Part shown: one piece after another, positions 1 through 11,629 of the stretch
Layout: each line of letters begins with the position of its first letter
How positions within the stretch are numbered: the first letter of the stretch is position 1
Assembly (NCBI GenBank): GCA_905250025.1
Contig: CAJNOJ010000010.1
Span: forward strand, 310,001-374,000
Length of the DNA: 64,000 nt
Origin: Adineta ricciae
Taxonomy: Eukaryota > Rotifera > Eurotatoria > Adinetida > Adinetidae
Reading direction: 5' to 3'
Program-made: the position numbers and the translations under genes
Notes under the pieces: generated by a model
Seen by the model: only the letters and a program-made list of their open reading frames with translations
Database searches by the model: none
Told to the model about the DNA's origin: nothing

Positions 1-34
1 ATCCAATCGAATTTTTCATTAGATAAGATACTTT

Positions 35-1828
35 TCAGCATAAATCCACATACATTCTTAAAGTTTGACCTCGTACGAATATGCCATGCTGAGATTTACA
101 TTGAAAATATCGTTGTCCTTCGATATTTAAACATCCATCATGTAAACCATCGGATGTATCCAATTCAATTCCATACCAAATACCTAAATAACATGTATAG
201 ACATATGTATATGTTCTACGAATTAATTCTACCTGAGCCTAACAATGTTGGTCCAGCATATCGAACTGTCCCACTTCGATTCTTTGAAAGTGAGACACGA
301 TCATTGACTTGATAGACTTCCGTAGTTCGACTGTCTGATGAACTATCGCGTCGTAAACCTTTAAGAAAATCATATTCGAAAAATTTGTCTTGTATGATTA
401 TTCAACTTTCTATACCAGTATCAACACGACTCGAAACACTGCTGGTATCAGGTAATGGAAAATTGATCGGTCGAAATTTACGTTCACGTTCAGGAGAATG
501 TTCAACTGGCGTCAGTTTTCGTAAAAATGATGGTTGTACGAAAAGACCTAATAAATATTTGCATGAAAAACAAAGATTTTTTGCATGATAAATCTAATCT
601 ACCTTTGTTCGCAGGACAAGTAAAATATCGTGTTCCACCAACGCATCCATCATGTTTCCCAGTCGGTTCATCAAGTTCAATGCCATACCAAAGATTAACA
701 CCGAAAGGAACAGCGCCAAAGTATTTTATTGTTCCAATCTATTTCAATTATTACATCAGAGTTAACAATAAGACAGACGAATTGTTCGTCTCATTACTTT
801 GCTATTAGTAAGACGAACGCGTTCGCCTATCTGAAACTGTGTTGGTTTTTGATGATCTGAACCTATGAGAAACAATCGATATTCAAGACAAAGGATTCTT
901 GTTTTTAATTACTTATAGTTGAGTCAAGTAAAACTGTTTGTTGTTGTTCAGACATTGGATCATCGAATAGCATTCGCAAAGCGTTTACCAGTTGCTGTTG
1001 TTCTTCCGTATTCACCGTTGGAATACAATCTAATTAAAAAAAAATGAACATATTTCTTTCACGATATCAGAACAACAAACCAGCAGCAACCCGCTTTTGA
1101 TCATCCCGTATCTGTCGATTGGCTCCTGCTCGTACTAACATTTGTGCCGTAGGCACAGATAAAGTTGCACATGCTAGATGTAATGGAGTATCATTTTTAA
1201 AGGAAGAACAAGTTTGATTTAACACTAAATCAGAATAAAAACATTTGAAAGGAAAAATCATCTGAAATAATTTACATGGAAGAACATCAGGTTGTTTCAA
1301 GAGAAGTTCACAAATCGATGACGAGTCAAAAAAAGCACAATAATGAAAACAATTCATTTGCATCCACAGACATGTTGCCGAAAGATTAATACCTAACAAA
1401 AATTTCTTTGTTAACAAACCTAATTAAGATTATTTTTAATGACAAGTCACCTTTCTTAATCAAAGCATTCATAATTTGCACTGCTTCTTTTTCATATCCA
1501 AGTTGTCTTGCTCCGAATTTACATGTGAAATGAAGTAAACTCATACCAGTCACTACATCGTATTCATTGATATTGATTTCGCGGTCTAAGATCTTAAAGG
1601 AAAAGAAGATTCAAATTGATTCAACATTGAAATTTCACTTACTGAGAGAATAAGTTTCACAAAGTGATTATGTACAGTTTTATTCCATGTTCGTAGCAAT
1701 GCAAATAATTTTGTTAATGTTAACTGATTATCATTTTTATTTGAAATAAATTCTTCGAGATTGATCGATTCATCAAATGATGAATAATCAATGCAATCAT
1801 TTAAATCGGTCGATGATAGATGCTGCAT
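35..1828 (-). CDS. CLIP3/CLIP4-like CAP-Gly linker protein with ankyrin repeats
   Basis: Multi-exon gene. The N-terminal part (exons about 1643-1828, 1450-1592 and 1067-1420) reads through an ankyrin-type region with segments such as TGMSLLHFTCKFGA and NDTPLHLACATL. Two CAP-Gly domains follow. The first, about 610-830, reads WYGIELDEPTGKHDGCVGG; the second, about 60-290, reads WYGIELDTSDGLHDGC and ends at the stop at 35-37. Ankyrin repeats followed by CAP-Gly domains is the order in CLIP3 (CLIPR-59) and CLIP4, which bind the acidic tails of microtubules and Golgi or endosome membranes. The start is taken as the ATG at 1828. The reading frame stays open a few codons upstream after a good acceptor, so a short 5' exon is possible. 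The DnaJ gene lies 117 bp upstream on the same strand. CLIP3 and CLIP4 cannot be told apart here. Confidence 0.85.
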
Positions 1829-1945
1829 CGGCAAAGCATCTAGATATTCATATGAAAAAGAGAGAGAAAAGAAAAGTAAATTTTAACAAAGTATATTCTT
1901 TCGTTCACTCAAATTACGGAAGAAAAAAAAAAGACACATTCATTC

Positions 1946-3422
1946 TTATGATAAATCTGTAAGAGAAGCTTGTTGCCACAATTGCCCTAATTTGGAAAGA
2001 GCAATACAGCGAGACCGACGAATATCACGCGAACACGATAAATCATTCAAAACGCGATCACATACATCGCGTTCGGTACTCTCAATTTCGAGTTTAACCA
2101 CATGCCAAAGAGTTTCCATGGATTTAGCAGCTACATTTGCTTCGAGTTGACGTTTGGCTTCATCACTCAATGGTACAACTGATCGTGTCGATGATCTTCG
2201 TTCGGGCTTCTCTTGCACTGACACAGATGGTGTATATCCGCTATATTCTAAATGACCTGAATGATGTCGGAATGGATATTGAGAATCATCTGCATTCTCT
2301 GAAATAGCTAATTCTTCATGTTCAATTTGTTCTAACTTCGACATTGATTGTCCTAATTGAACAACGCACTTCACAGTTTTAACTGCTTCTCTTACTGTAT
2401 GAACACGATCTTTCCATGCAGAATGAGCATGTCTACCGTAACCCAAGAAACGTTTAACGATATGACCTTCTTGCGAGTTCATTTTACTTAACCAAAATCG
2501 TGCTTTGAACGAATAAACGTAGCCAATGCAGTGCAATAATTGTTCACCATGTGGTGCTTGTAATAAATTTAGCATATCCGCACGATTGACTTCCAGAAAA
2601 TGTTCCAATGCTTGACGGGATGCATCTTCTTTATTCGTAGAGTGATCGTTATCAGTGAAGACAGATAATTTTAATATTAGATTGTTCGATAAGTGTTTCA
2701 CGCGTTCCTCTCGATCTTTGAAACATTCTTCAGTAAATAACAAATGTTGCCGTTTCTGTTCGTCTCTTTGTTCAGGTGTTTGATCTTCATCTTTCAGTAG
2801 TTGGCTGATCGTATGTTTGAATGTTTTGGCTAATTGGAAATCGCCAATAATATCATGAAATTGTTCACCACCGAACATTGTTTGAAAGAATTCCTCAGTA
2901 TCGAAATCTTCGAACGACATATTCATTGTATCATTATTCATCAAATACTCATCTTTACCATACCTAAACGAAAACAAAAATTCATAGAAGCTAATTTCGT
3001 CCTTAGAAAGCTTTGTTTCGTCTTTCAATCAAATCACGAGTGAATCATGAGCGAAATCAACTTACCTGTTATAGAGCGTTCGTTTTTCTGGATCGCTTAA
3101 AATAGCTACAAAGAAAGCGAATCGATCATCTCAGATCTTCTATCATTGTCCTACAATATGCTTGCGAAATAAGTTTAAACCGTTCGGCGTATTCACGTCG
3201 CGTAAATTCATCAAGATTTTGCGTTCGATCAGGATGATATTGTAATGAAAGTGTATAATAAGCTCGTTTGATTTCTGTTCCATTTGCTGTTGATGAAACG
3301 TTTAGCATATTATAAAATGTTCGGTCCAATGGTGCTTCATCAGTGCCAGTTTTACCAAGAAAACCTGATCGATTGTTATTCGAAGATGACGTCTTCTGTT
3401 GGTTAGTATAGTTTGAAGCCAT
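1946..3422 (-). CDS. DnaJ (Hsp40) protein with DnaJ-X type C-terminus
   Basis: Exon 1 (from 3422) carries the J domain with the essential HPD tripeptide in LQYHPDRTQN. A short exon near 3072-3105 reads ILSDPEKRTLYNR, the helix IV end of the J domain. The large exon about 1946-2968 gives an acidic helical C-terminal domain rich in Lys, Glu and Gln. J domain plus a long helical C-terminus without a zinc-finger domain matches the DnaJ-X group (Caj1/Djp1-like). In that family the J domain stimulates Hsp70 ATPase, and members work in protein import or peroxisome biogenesis. No signal peptide or membrane helix is seen, so it is probably cytosolic. The start ATG at 3422 is 93 bp from the stop of the phosphatase gene on the same strand. 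J-domain identity is secure; the DnaJ-X assignment is from overall pattern. Confidence 0.85.
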
Positions 3423-3515
3423 AATTCAAGCGAGAATCTAAAAATAATTCGTGAAATTTGAAAAATCTGACTAAAACATTCGTGCTGTCATAGAAAGAAA
3501 ACAAACACAGAAAAG

Positions 3516-4263
3516 TTAAACATTCTTTAATTGTTCAGCGATTATATTCATGTCTGTATTATCACGATCAGCTTGTTCTTGTTCCAATAAGCGTTCACCG
3601 TGGAGAACTAACTGTCGCAGGAAGCCATTGTTCGGTTGAATTATATGACGACGTGAACGTAATTGGATTAACGCTTGTTCAATTGTCATGGAATGATATT
3701 TCATCAGGTAAGCACAACATAACGTGGTTGAACGAGATACACCACAGACGCAATGCACCAAGACTGCACCATTTGACAAGCGTGCTTCTTCGATGAATTG
3801 ACATGCTTGTTCGAAGTATGGTGTCATGTTGAATGCGACGTTATCGTCGGCTTTTAAGAACAAATGTTTCGTATTCGGTGGAATGAGATTCTTTGCTGGT
3901 GGAATGAAAACGACCGAAAGTATGTGAGTTATTTTTAGACGTTTGAGACGAGTCTGATGAAGAATGTAAGTAAAACGAAGGATGAAAGAGAAGCATCCTG
4001 AGGGAAATCAAACTCACTTTATTACTGAGCGATTTTAACCCACCTAAATAAAGAAATGAATCAAAGACAAGTGTCGGTTCATTGGGCGGTTGCGTTCGAC
4101 GTGTTGTATTTTGTAAAAGATGTAAACGAATATTCAGACGACGTTTTTCAAGTGGAGTCAGATGTTTTTCGTTGTTTTTCACCTTCGTTGGCGATGGTAA
4201 TCGTGACGGTGGAACAGTTTTTACCTTAAGCGCGCGTAAAGGTCGTCGTTCGACTGTAGCCAT
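3516..4263 (-). CDS. Atypical dual-specificity protein phosphatase
   Basis: Two exons, 4018-4263 and 3516-3953, joined in frame to give 227 residues. The catalytic CX5R loop is visible as VHCVCGVSRSTTL, with the nucleophile Cys and the Arg both present. The exon junction runs from FLYLGGLKSLSNK into RLKRLKITHILSV, the usual core order of a DUSP domain. Such enzymes remove phosphate from Tyr and Ser/Thr of MAP kinases and other substrates. The N-terminal 50 or so residues are basic and proline-containing with no recognisable MAPK-docking domain, hence atypical. The start is ATG 4263. The C-terminus ends shortly after the DUSP fold with a Glu/Gln-rich helix. Which vertebrate DUSP it corresponds to cannot be decided by eye. 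Confidence 0.9.
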
Positions 4264-4842
4264 CTGATAATAAACGTGTTTCTAAGTAAAATATTTCATT
4301 CGTAAAAAGAGAAATTGATCACCATAGGACGCCATTTTGTTGAATCATCACGAGCATTTCTTCTCAATGGTTTCGTTTATGAGTAATAGGAAACACGAGA
4401 GACAGATGTCTATACAAGTCATGTCGATCGTTGCTATTCATGTAGAATATCGATTCGTTTAGCTGATTCCGCTCTGTATTCAAAAGTTTTATTTAGAAAA
4501 AAAAATAAGAACAACGGGCATCAAGCATGGAGAGAGAAAACAACAGAGAGAGAGAGAGCGAGCAAACACACACGCATATACAAACGCCATATGAGCAAAA
4601 CAAACGTTTAAGAGCAATAAGTAGTTTAGAATGCCAGAATAGAATAATCGATTTTGCAGATAGTATATGGCTTTTGTTGCAATAATAGAAAACAAATTAG
4701 TTGCAGTCTGTGCAATATTATTGAGCGAAATAAATAAGAAAAACAAGTAATAGAACTGATATTTCATCAGATAAGACTAGATTTTCGTCTACCAGTTGAA
4801 ATTTTTGCTGTATTTTCTATCAGATATTGCCTACAGTATGCA
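4264..4842. other. Intergenic spacer with a GA microsatellite
   Basis: This is the promoter side of the phosphatase gene and the 3' side of the MAP7-like gene. It contains a short GA run around 4543-4557 followed by an AC-rich stretch. I see no conserved coding segment, only short random open frames. Confidence 0.5.
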
Positions 4843-7800
4843 TTACTGAGTCGTAGTGCTTGTTTCCAGTGTATGTTCATGAAAAGAGTTCAGATTTCCC
4901 GATATAGACAGACTTTAACACATCAAATAAAAAGTAAGCATTTCGTTTATTATTTGATACTTACGGTGAATCACTATGACCATTGATTATATTGTTAATA
5001 CCTGAATCTAGTTGTTCATCATTATCATCGTCGTCAGACGGATCTGTTCGAGTAGTTGATTGATTGGTATTGAGACTTTCATCAATCATACTTTCAGTCA
5101 TCAATTGTGATGCAGTCATCGATGATTGAACAAGATTATCTGTTGATCGAGTGTTTCGAGCTTTATCAAGCAGACTTTGAAGAAGAGGGGATTTGAATCT
5201 AAATATCAAAATGAAAAATCATCTGTTTTCGATTGCAATGAAACTGTTGCCGTACTTGGGAGCTTCAGCAGTTATAGATTCATTATTGTTGTTTGTCGAA
5301 GCGAGAAAGTTATCGGTTGATAGCGATGTTGGAATACGATTTTCAGAAATGGAATGAGATATGGTTGCTTGTGGTTGATCATGACCATTTGTTTCATCAA
5401 TATTAGTTTTACTAATACTAATTTCAGGCTAGAATAAATCTTCATACGAAAAATAAATGAGAATCGAAATAATATTTACTTTTGGAGATGGTGAAACTTG
5501 TCTTGTTCGTCGCATTATTAAATCTAGGCGTTTCTTTCGTTCTATTCGTTCGTCTTCTTCTTTCTTTGCTCGTTCTTGTCTTTCACGTTGAAGACGTTCA
5601 GCTTCTTCAGCTTGTTTTCGTTCTAGTTCTTCACGTTGCTGCTGCAAACGTAATTCTTCTTGACGTTTCAATTCATTTTCGCGTTCACGTTCTTCAATAG
5701 CACGTTGCAAACGTTCTTCTTCAGCACGCCGCTGTTCTTCAGCAATACGAATTTGTTCTTGTTCGCGTTCATATTCTTCTTGTTCTAGTTGCCGCTTTCG
5801 TTCTTCCTCACGTTGACGCTCGAGTTCCATACGTTGTTGTGCTTCACGAATCTTTTGACCTAGTTTACGTTGATATTCCTGTTCATCAAGGATCTGTTGT
5901 TCTTTTTTCGATAATAGAGCTGCGGGAGGATTATTGACTTCCGTAAGGGTATCATTACTGGCTGGCTGAAGGGATGGAATTTCAATAAGTGTTTGTTCAT
6001 TACTATCTTCATCTTGTTTGTCTGCAGCATCTTCATGATTCGAAGATTTCTCTTCGTTTGGTAAGATTTGATCATCGCATATTTGTTCAGATGATAGTGT
6101 ATCTGTCTGTGAATTCTGTTCAGTGGGTACGGATTCGACTTCAGTTTTTGGTTTCGATGGCGATGCGCCGTTAATACGGCGAACATTTTGTTTATTAGTG
6201 TGGGCTGTCGATACTGATGATAGCGTAGACGATGAATGAGATGTTGTCATTACAGAACGTGATACGGGTGGTTTAGAACGCACAGAAGACGTCGAGGATG
6301 TTGGCGGTTTTGATGACGAAGGAATTGGAAGTTTCGCATGAGCACCAGAACGATTTGTTGATGGTTGTCGATTCGTGGACTCATCCGTTTGAGATGTGCC
6401 AGAATCAATCACTGAAGAAACTGGAGCAGTATTTGGACGCGCTATAAGTGGCTTTAAAAGAACAGTCGGTTGCTTTGACAGTATCAATGCATAGACCTAC
6501 TTTTCGAGTACTGGAAGAAGCACGTGTTGAACTTGAATGATTATTCATGGGAACAGATGAAGCCGACGTACGAATTTGATGACTGGAGTGTGACGAAGAT
6601 ATTCCATTGGATGCTGATGAAACTGTCGCACCAATATGTATCGATTGAGCCATATTAATTGCTTTTGGTTTAGAAAGCCGACGAATTGTTTCATCTAAAT
6701 GTTGTCGATTAATACTATGTCCTCGACGTTGATGATCACCATTTGCTGTTAATGTCGAAGCAGTTGTTCCTGCTCCTGTTGTTGAGACAATATTTGATGA
6801 ATCGTCATGAGCTAGATCATTAAAAAAGATATATTGATTATTGATTTGCATAGGAAATTTTCGAAGATTAAATCATTTTTCGAACCAAAGCAAAGCAACA
6901 GCACATACACACACACACACACAAACGCACACATACAGAAACAATATCAAGAAGGTCATATGCACACATGTACTATATCAATAAGCTGACACAAGGCGAG
7001 CGAATACCTCTACAAGCTCGAGGACATCGTTCCACACTGCGGCTGAGACGAGATCGACATGTAGCCGCATATGTCGAACGCATAAAACTGGCATTTGAGT
7101 GATTATTGTTGTTATCACCGGTATTTAACCAATAGGCATACGATGCCGGCATCGGCCGTGTTCGAGCGTGTGCAGATGAACGAGGTGTACCTGACAAAGA
7201 ATTATCTTCATTTGTCATTGTTACATCATGTGAATGACGTGATCGATGATATCGATGTCCGTCAACCGGATTAACCTGATGAGAACTGATGGCAGCTACA
7301 AGTGAAGAGAGAGCGTTTGTGTATGAAAGAGAGAAACAGATCGAGAATAAAAAGAAGCAGAAATGAGAGTTATTTTGTGTTTATAAATGTCTTCTCGAAA
7401 ATAATCCATTCGTATAAAGATAAGTTTTTTAATGAAAATAATCAAAAGAGAAACGATGAGATAAACTTACAAGCTGTATTATCAGCGGTTTCTTCAGATG
7501 AAGTTGTAATTGGAGAATCATTTGATTTCCGTCGATTTGTCATGTCTAATCAAATAAATAAATTCGTTTTTGAAAAGATCTTCATCCTTCAACAAACTGT
7601 TCATCGGTTTTGAGCGTGTACGTGGTGCAGAAATAGCTCGTCGAGTTACTAATACATCAGTAGACAAGCTCATAAGAGAGTCTGATTTATGCGATGCATT
7701 TCCTCTACAAAAAATAAATCCCATTCATCTTTGTGAACAAAATAGAATCGATGCTTTTTTTTCTACCTTAAATGGGTCGCTATTTGTGAATTAGCTCTTT

Positions 7801-9101
7801 GTTCTCGTTCTTTCTCTCGTCGTAATATTTCGTCAATTTTAGCCTATAGAGAGAAGAAAAAAAACGACGAGATACATTGTCCATTGTTTCAGAACAAAAA
7901 ATAACATACTTTGGCTTCCTCTTCACGCTTTTTACGTCTTTCTTCGACTTGTAATCGATGATCAGTATCACGATTGCGCAATTGTAGCCACTTTTTCACC
8001 CGTTGTAATTGCTGTTGCTGCCTAATAATACACAACGAATAACCTTGATCAGAGAAAACACGACAAGGTCTATTCAGGATTTCAGTTCATCAATAAGCAA
8101 ATGGAGAAGCTTCTATTTTTTTTTCTCTTCTCTCCGTTGCTGCCATTTGCATATCAACAATATCCAACTTTCCTCTTCTTCTTAGTTTTTTTCTTCCTAT
8201 TTAATAGACATCGATCATTGAAAAAAGAGAAGACGACAGTGTTTTTCTTAGCCAGCTGACTCTACCTACCCAAAACAAGAACAGAAAATACTCTCTATCT
8301 CACGCATCTTATACATGCTTTCGATAATCGTCACTTTCTCCCCCTCTCTCGCATTTTTTCTCTTCTCGTTCTCCAATGCTTGATTATACATGCCTGGTAG
8401 ATGTAAAACAGTAGTATTTTCGTGCCGTTGTCTGGTTCCAAGCAATAAAAAAGGAAAAGAAATGTCAAGCTCGTAATAGTATCTGGAATAGCTACACTAT
8501 ACAATCGATAGATAAATTCATAGCAATAAGAGAAGAGATTGCACTCAGATAGAATCCATCAGATGAAACTGAGCAGCAAAATAACAACAACAAGATGAAA
8601 AGAGGAGGAGAGAAGAAAAAACAAGTATAACAAGTGTGCAATGTTTATAACCTATGCAAAATGAATGATTTTGAATAGTTTTTTTTTCTATTCGCATTTG
8701 CTGTTCCTCTATTTTTTTCTTTCTTGCGTTTCTGTGGCGTGAATCATCGAGACGAAATCAATTTATTAACAGACATCTCGGGTGTCAGGCACGATGATTT
8801 GTTGTCATGAATAATAACTTACCATTTTTGCTCTTTCTGACGCAGTTGTTCTTGGAATCGTTGCAAACGTAATTCATCTGCTTCTTCTTTCTTTTGTTTG
8901 ACTAATTTTATATGTTCATCGAGATTCGAAGATCGAGCACCTACAATAGAACATTCTCGTGAAACAACGATTGAAAAGGTTTCGATGTTTACTTTGAACT
9001 CTTGTGCTAATCGTGTTTATGATTGAAGGGATTTGTTGGATTGGCTTGTCATCATTATCATCATCATTATGATCGTCGTCAATTAAGGAATCTTGAGACA
9101 T
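4843..9101 (-). CDS. MAP7/ensconsin-like microtubule-associated protein
   Basis: About a dozen exons and roughly 930 residues. The ATG is at 9101 (MSQDSLIDDD). Exons near 8824-8939 and 7920-8021 encode a charged coiled coil (for example VEERRKKREEEAK). Ser/Thr-rich linkers at about 6405-7560 follow. The long exon about 5480-6460 contains a strong Glu/Arg/Gln coiled coil ending ERKKRLDLIMRRTRQ, closely matching the end of the MAP7 domain. Ensconsin-type proteins bind microtubules through the N-terminal coiled coil and recruit and activate kinesin-1 through the MAP7 domain. The gene has one unusually long intron (8022-8822). The 3' end has two options: a TAA at 4961-4963 that overlaps a perfect splice donor, or splicing to a last exon ending at 4843. 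Family identity is good; the exact paralogue is not clear. Confidence 0.8.
8022..8822 (-). other. Unusually long intron of the MAP7-like gene
   Basis: The exon ending in KEQKW (last base 8823) joins in frame to WQQQQLQRVKKW (first base 8021), which defines an 801-bp intron with donor GTAAGT and acceptor TTAG. Most other introns here are 45-110 bp. The interior is AT- and pyrimidine-rich on the plus strand with several TTTTTTCT tracts. No open frame of note was seen on either strand. Confidence 0.7.
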
Positions 9102-9295
9102 GGTGTCTAAGAAAATGAAAATTTAAAAAAGACTCAATCATTAGTTTACAGTGCTGATTTTATTGCCGATAATAATCATGCACTTATAGAAATGAAAACA
9201 AATCTCAAGACACAAAAGGCTTTATCATTAAGAACAAATAGAACAACAACAAAAACAGTATCAAGTAAGAATGAACAAGCGAAAACTAAAAATAG

Positions 9296-11020
9296 TTAAC
9301 AAGTATCTCCACTTTGATAACGATCATATCTAGTCGTATATTCCGACCCGTCGGACATATTATTATCGGTATAGATACTATAAATGGATTTTTCACCATA
9401 ATCATCGTATTCGTAAATACTTTGTATAGTACGACAATTGTTTGCTGTGCCATTCATGTAATATGCACTTGATTGATAATCAACCATCGGCGATGAATGG
9501 TGGTGACGATGTGTTAGTGTATCTGATGAAGTAGGGGACATCGACTGTGGGTTATGCGAGGTAGAGAATAGAAGTTTACTAGCTTCGCAACAGAATAGGA
9601 AAGCAACACTGAGTTGAAGTTTCATACGTTGGATAAACTTCGGTTGTTTCACTTTGAGACAGTAGAGAATGAAGAGAAATAGGACGGTGAATGTAGTCAA
9701 AAGAAGAATAACAAGAAATTTCTTTGTAGTGACTTTTTGACGAGAGTTTTGTTCAGCTGATGTAAATAAAGCTTGAGCAGAACTAAGCAATGTGTCGTTA
9801 TCTAGCGAAAATAAGTGTTCCGACGAGGCAGGAGATTCGGTATCAACTATGGATGAAATTCGAGACCATTCGTCATCACCATCGGCAGATAAACTTGCCG
9901 TTGTTGTGATCAATACGGGCGAGTCAGTTATGGATAATTTTCTTTTGTTTGGCTTCGGTGATTCTATTGTATTTTCTCCTCCTTCTTCTTCGCCTTCGTT
10001 GTTATTTATAATAGAGTTGTCGTCATTCTCAATTATGGCTTCGTCATCATTGTCAGATCTATTGATTTCATTTTCTGATGCGAATGGATGTCGAATGAGA
10101 TCAAGTCGACTTAACCGTCCACCACGTAGTACACTAATGGTTGTCAATTTCCGTCGACGTGCCTTAGGTAATGTTGTACGTACTGTTGTTGTTGTACGTC
10201 TAGCCCAATTACAAACAATTTGGACATGATGATCTTTTTTCACCGGACTTGCCTTCAATTCAAAAAAGAAGAACAATTCCGAGAATGGATCGTTGCGAAT
10301 GTATGTAAGAGTGAAATTATGGGAACCAGAACCGAATAGTGCATTTCCATTTGATGGTAGATTATCCATACACTTACGTTCGGAACGATCAGTGGCGATT
10401 TCTAAATAAGTTGTCTTTCGACAATCTGTATTCGAAGATTTCGATGAATGACTCTCATCGGAATTGTCGAATTGTCGATTAATTTCTTTGGCTTGAAGCA
10501 ATACTTGTCCGTTGGATAACGATGATCGTACTTTACATTGACATTCATTAAATTGCTTATCTCGTGAACGTGTATGACTTAAGTGAACAGTAGCTCCCGT
10601 GTCTTTCCAACTATCGCAAATGTCATTCGCATCAGGAATGCAAGCAAAGTTCACTTGAACATAGTTAAAATCCGAACACACAGGTACACCTTTGGTTGTC
10701 ACTGTTGTCGAAAGAATCTCCTTCTTTGTTAAATTAATAATACACGTTTGTTTGCCATGGCATGACAGAATCGCTCGACTTGCACCTTCTTGTATACAAT
10801 CGTAGATGCTGAATTGACATTGATGAGTGGATCGTTGCTTTGAATAACCATAAATAACTCGAATGATTTTGATATGTTCGTATAGTGAACAACGGAGATG
10901 TAGTTGAATCATATTCGAGTCTCGTAGACAACCACTTTCGAAATGTAAAGTTTCGACACTGGCATTGATGAAATCCAAAAGATAGAGATAAAAGATCGTT
11001 TGAAATATACACACAACCAT
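9296..11020 (-). CDS. Single-pass membrane protein with SUEL-type lectin domain
   Basis: One uninterrupted frame of 574 codons from ATG 11020; an in-frame ATG also exists at 11140. I prefer 11020 because it begins a good signal peptide, MVVCIFQTIFYLYLLDFINA. The next ~100 residues look like a galactose/rhamnose-binding SUEL lectin domain, with Cys-containing segments ESGCLRDSNMIQLHLRC, YGYSKQRSTHQC and SCHGKQTCIINL, ending NYVQVNFACIPD. A second Cys-containing module follows at about residues 130-290, of CUB-like size and ending HHVQIVCNW, then an acidic Ser/Thr-rich stalk. One transmembrane helix (FLVILLLTTFTVLFLFILYC) and a cytoplasmic tail of about 120 residues complete it. SUEL domains occur in EVA-1/EVA1C and latrophilin. 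This protein resembles EVA-1 in topology but has only one clear SUEL copy. It is intronless, unlike its neighbours. Confidence 0.7.
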   Translation of the reverse strand: MVVCIFQTIFYLYLLDFINASVETLHFESGCLRDSNMIQLHLRCSLYEHIKIIRVIYGYSKQRSTHQCQFSIYDCIQEGASRAILSCHGKQTCIINLTKKEILSTTVTTKGVPVCSDFNYVQVNFACIPDANDICDSWKDTGATVHLSHTRSRDKQFNECQCKVRSSLSNGQVLLQAKEINRQFDNSDESHSSKSSNTDCRKTTYLEIATDRSERKCMDNLPSNGNALFGSGSHNFTLTYIRNDPFSELFFFFELKASPVKKDHHVQIVCNWARRTTTTVRTTLPKARRRKLTTISVLRGGRLSRLDLIRHPFASENEINRSDNDDEAIIENDDNSIINNNEGEEEGGENTIESPKPNKRKLSITDSPVLITTTASLSADGDDEWSRISSIVDTESPASSEHLFSLDNDTLLSSAQALFTSAEQNSRQKVTTKKFLVILLLTTFTVLFLFILYCLKVKQPKFIQRMKLQLSVAFLFCCEASKLLFSTSHNPQSMSPTSSDTLTHRHHHSSPMVDYQSSAYYMNGTANNCRTIQSIYEYDDYGEKSIYSIYTDNNMSDGSEYTTRYDRYQSGDTC

Positions 11021-11164
11021 CGTTGAGTAATAGTTCAAAACAATGTAAGTTACGATAGACAACGACAACAAGTTACGTTCGGTATTTACCGAGAGTCGAC
11101 GGCGGGACGAAAAGAGGTTTATTGACAGATAGATGAACATTTGAAGTCAACAAAAGTTAGTTAA

Positions 11165-11629
11165 TCATAGATACGAAAATACTACGCGTAAAATACATTC
11201 AGGTATACATAACAAGGAAAGAATTTCAATATTCCGATGCGGATAGTTATGTAATCGAATATCTGATTCGTATTTAGTAATCGTAGACATGTTCTTAACT
11301 TACCTTGATCCTCATTTTTCATAATATTTGTATTGATTAACGACGTTGAATCGATTGTTGATTCATTATCTGAGATCGGATAAGTATCTTTAGAGAAGAA
11401 AAAGAATTTAATCGATGGTTTCAAGGTGAATATGTGTTTACCTCCTTGATTTGCATTTGTTATTACTTTTTCATCGTCTTCTTCGAATGAAATTTTTCAG
11501 ATTAACATAAAAAGAAAATGTATCCTCAAACAGATTTACCTTTGAGTTCATCTTTTATGAAGTTGTCTTCTACGAAGGAAAAAAAATTGTTGAATGAAAT
11601 ACTTCGACGTTTTTACCTTGGTTATTCAT
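11165..11629 (-). CDS. Small gene of symmetric micro-exons, unknown function
   Basis: Five coding exons are inferred from splice signals. They are 11617-11629 (ATG, MNNQ), 11540-11569 (30 nt), an exon of 39 nt ending at a GTAAAC donor near 11441, an exon of 84 nt ending at a GTAAGT donor near 11303, and a terminal exon ending at the TGA at 11165. The three internal exons are all multiples of three and all lie between phase-1 introns, each starting AAGAC or ATACT after a G. The product is acidic (EDNFIKDELK, EDDEKVITNANQ) and about 88 residues. A possible polyadenylation signal AATAAA on the minus strand lies near 11120. No family is recognised. A further 12-nt candidate exon lies at about 11749-11760. 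The structure resembles micro-exon genes; no transcript evidence is available. Confidence 0.45.

Noticed and set aside
920-935. Apparent missing GT donor in the CLIP-like gene after STI
   Set aside because: Reading one base further gives the donor ATAA|GTAATT, which joins in phase to SDHQKPTQF, so the intron is normal.
5482-5700. 72-codon antisense frame in the MAP7-like coiled coil
   Set aside because: Antisense of Glu/Arg-rich codons always yields Leu/Val-rich open frames; it is a shadow of the coding exon.
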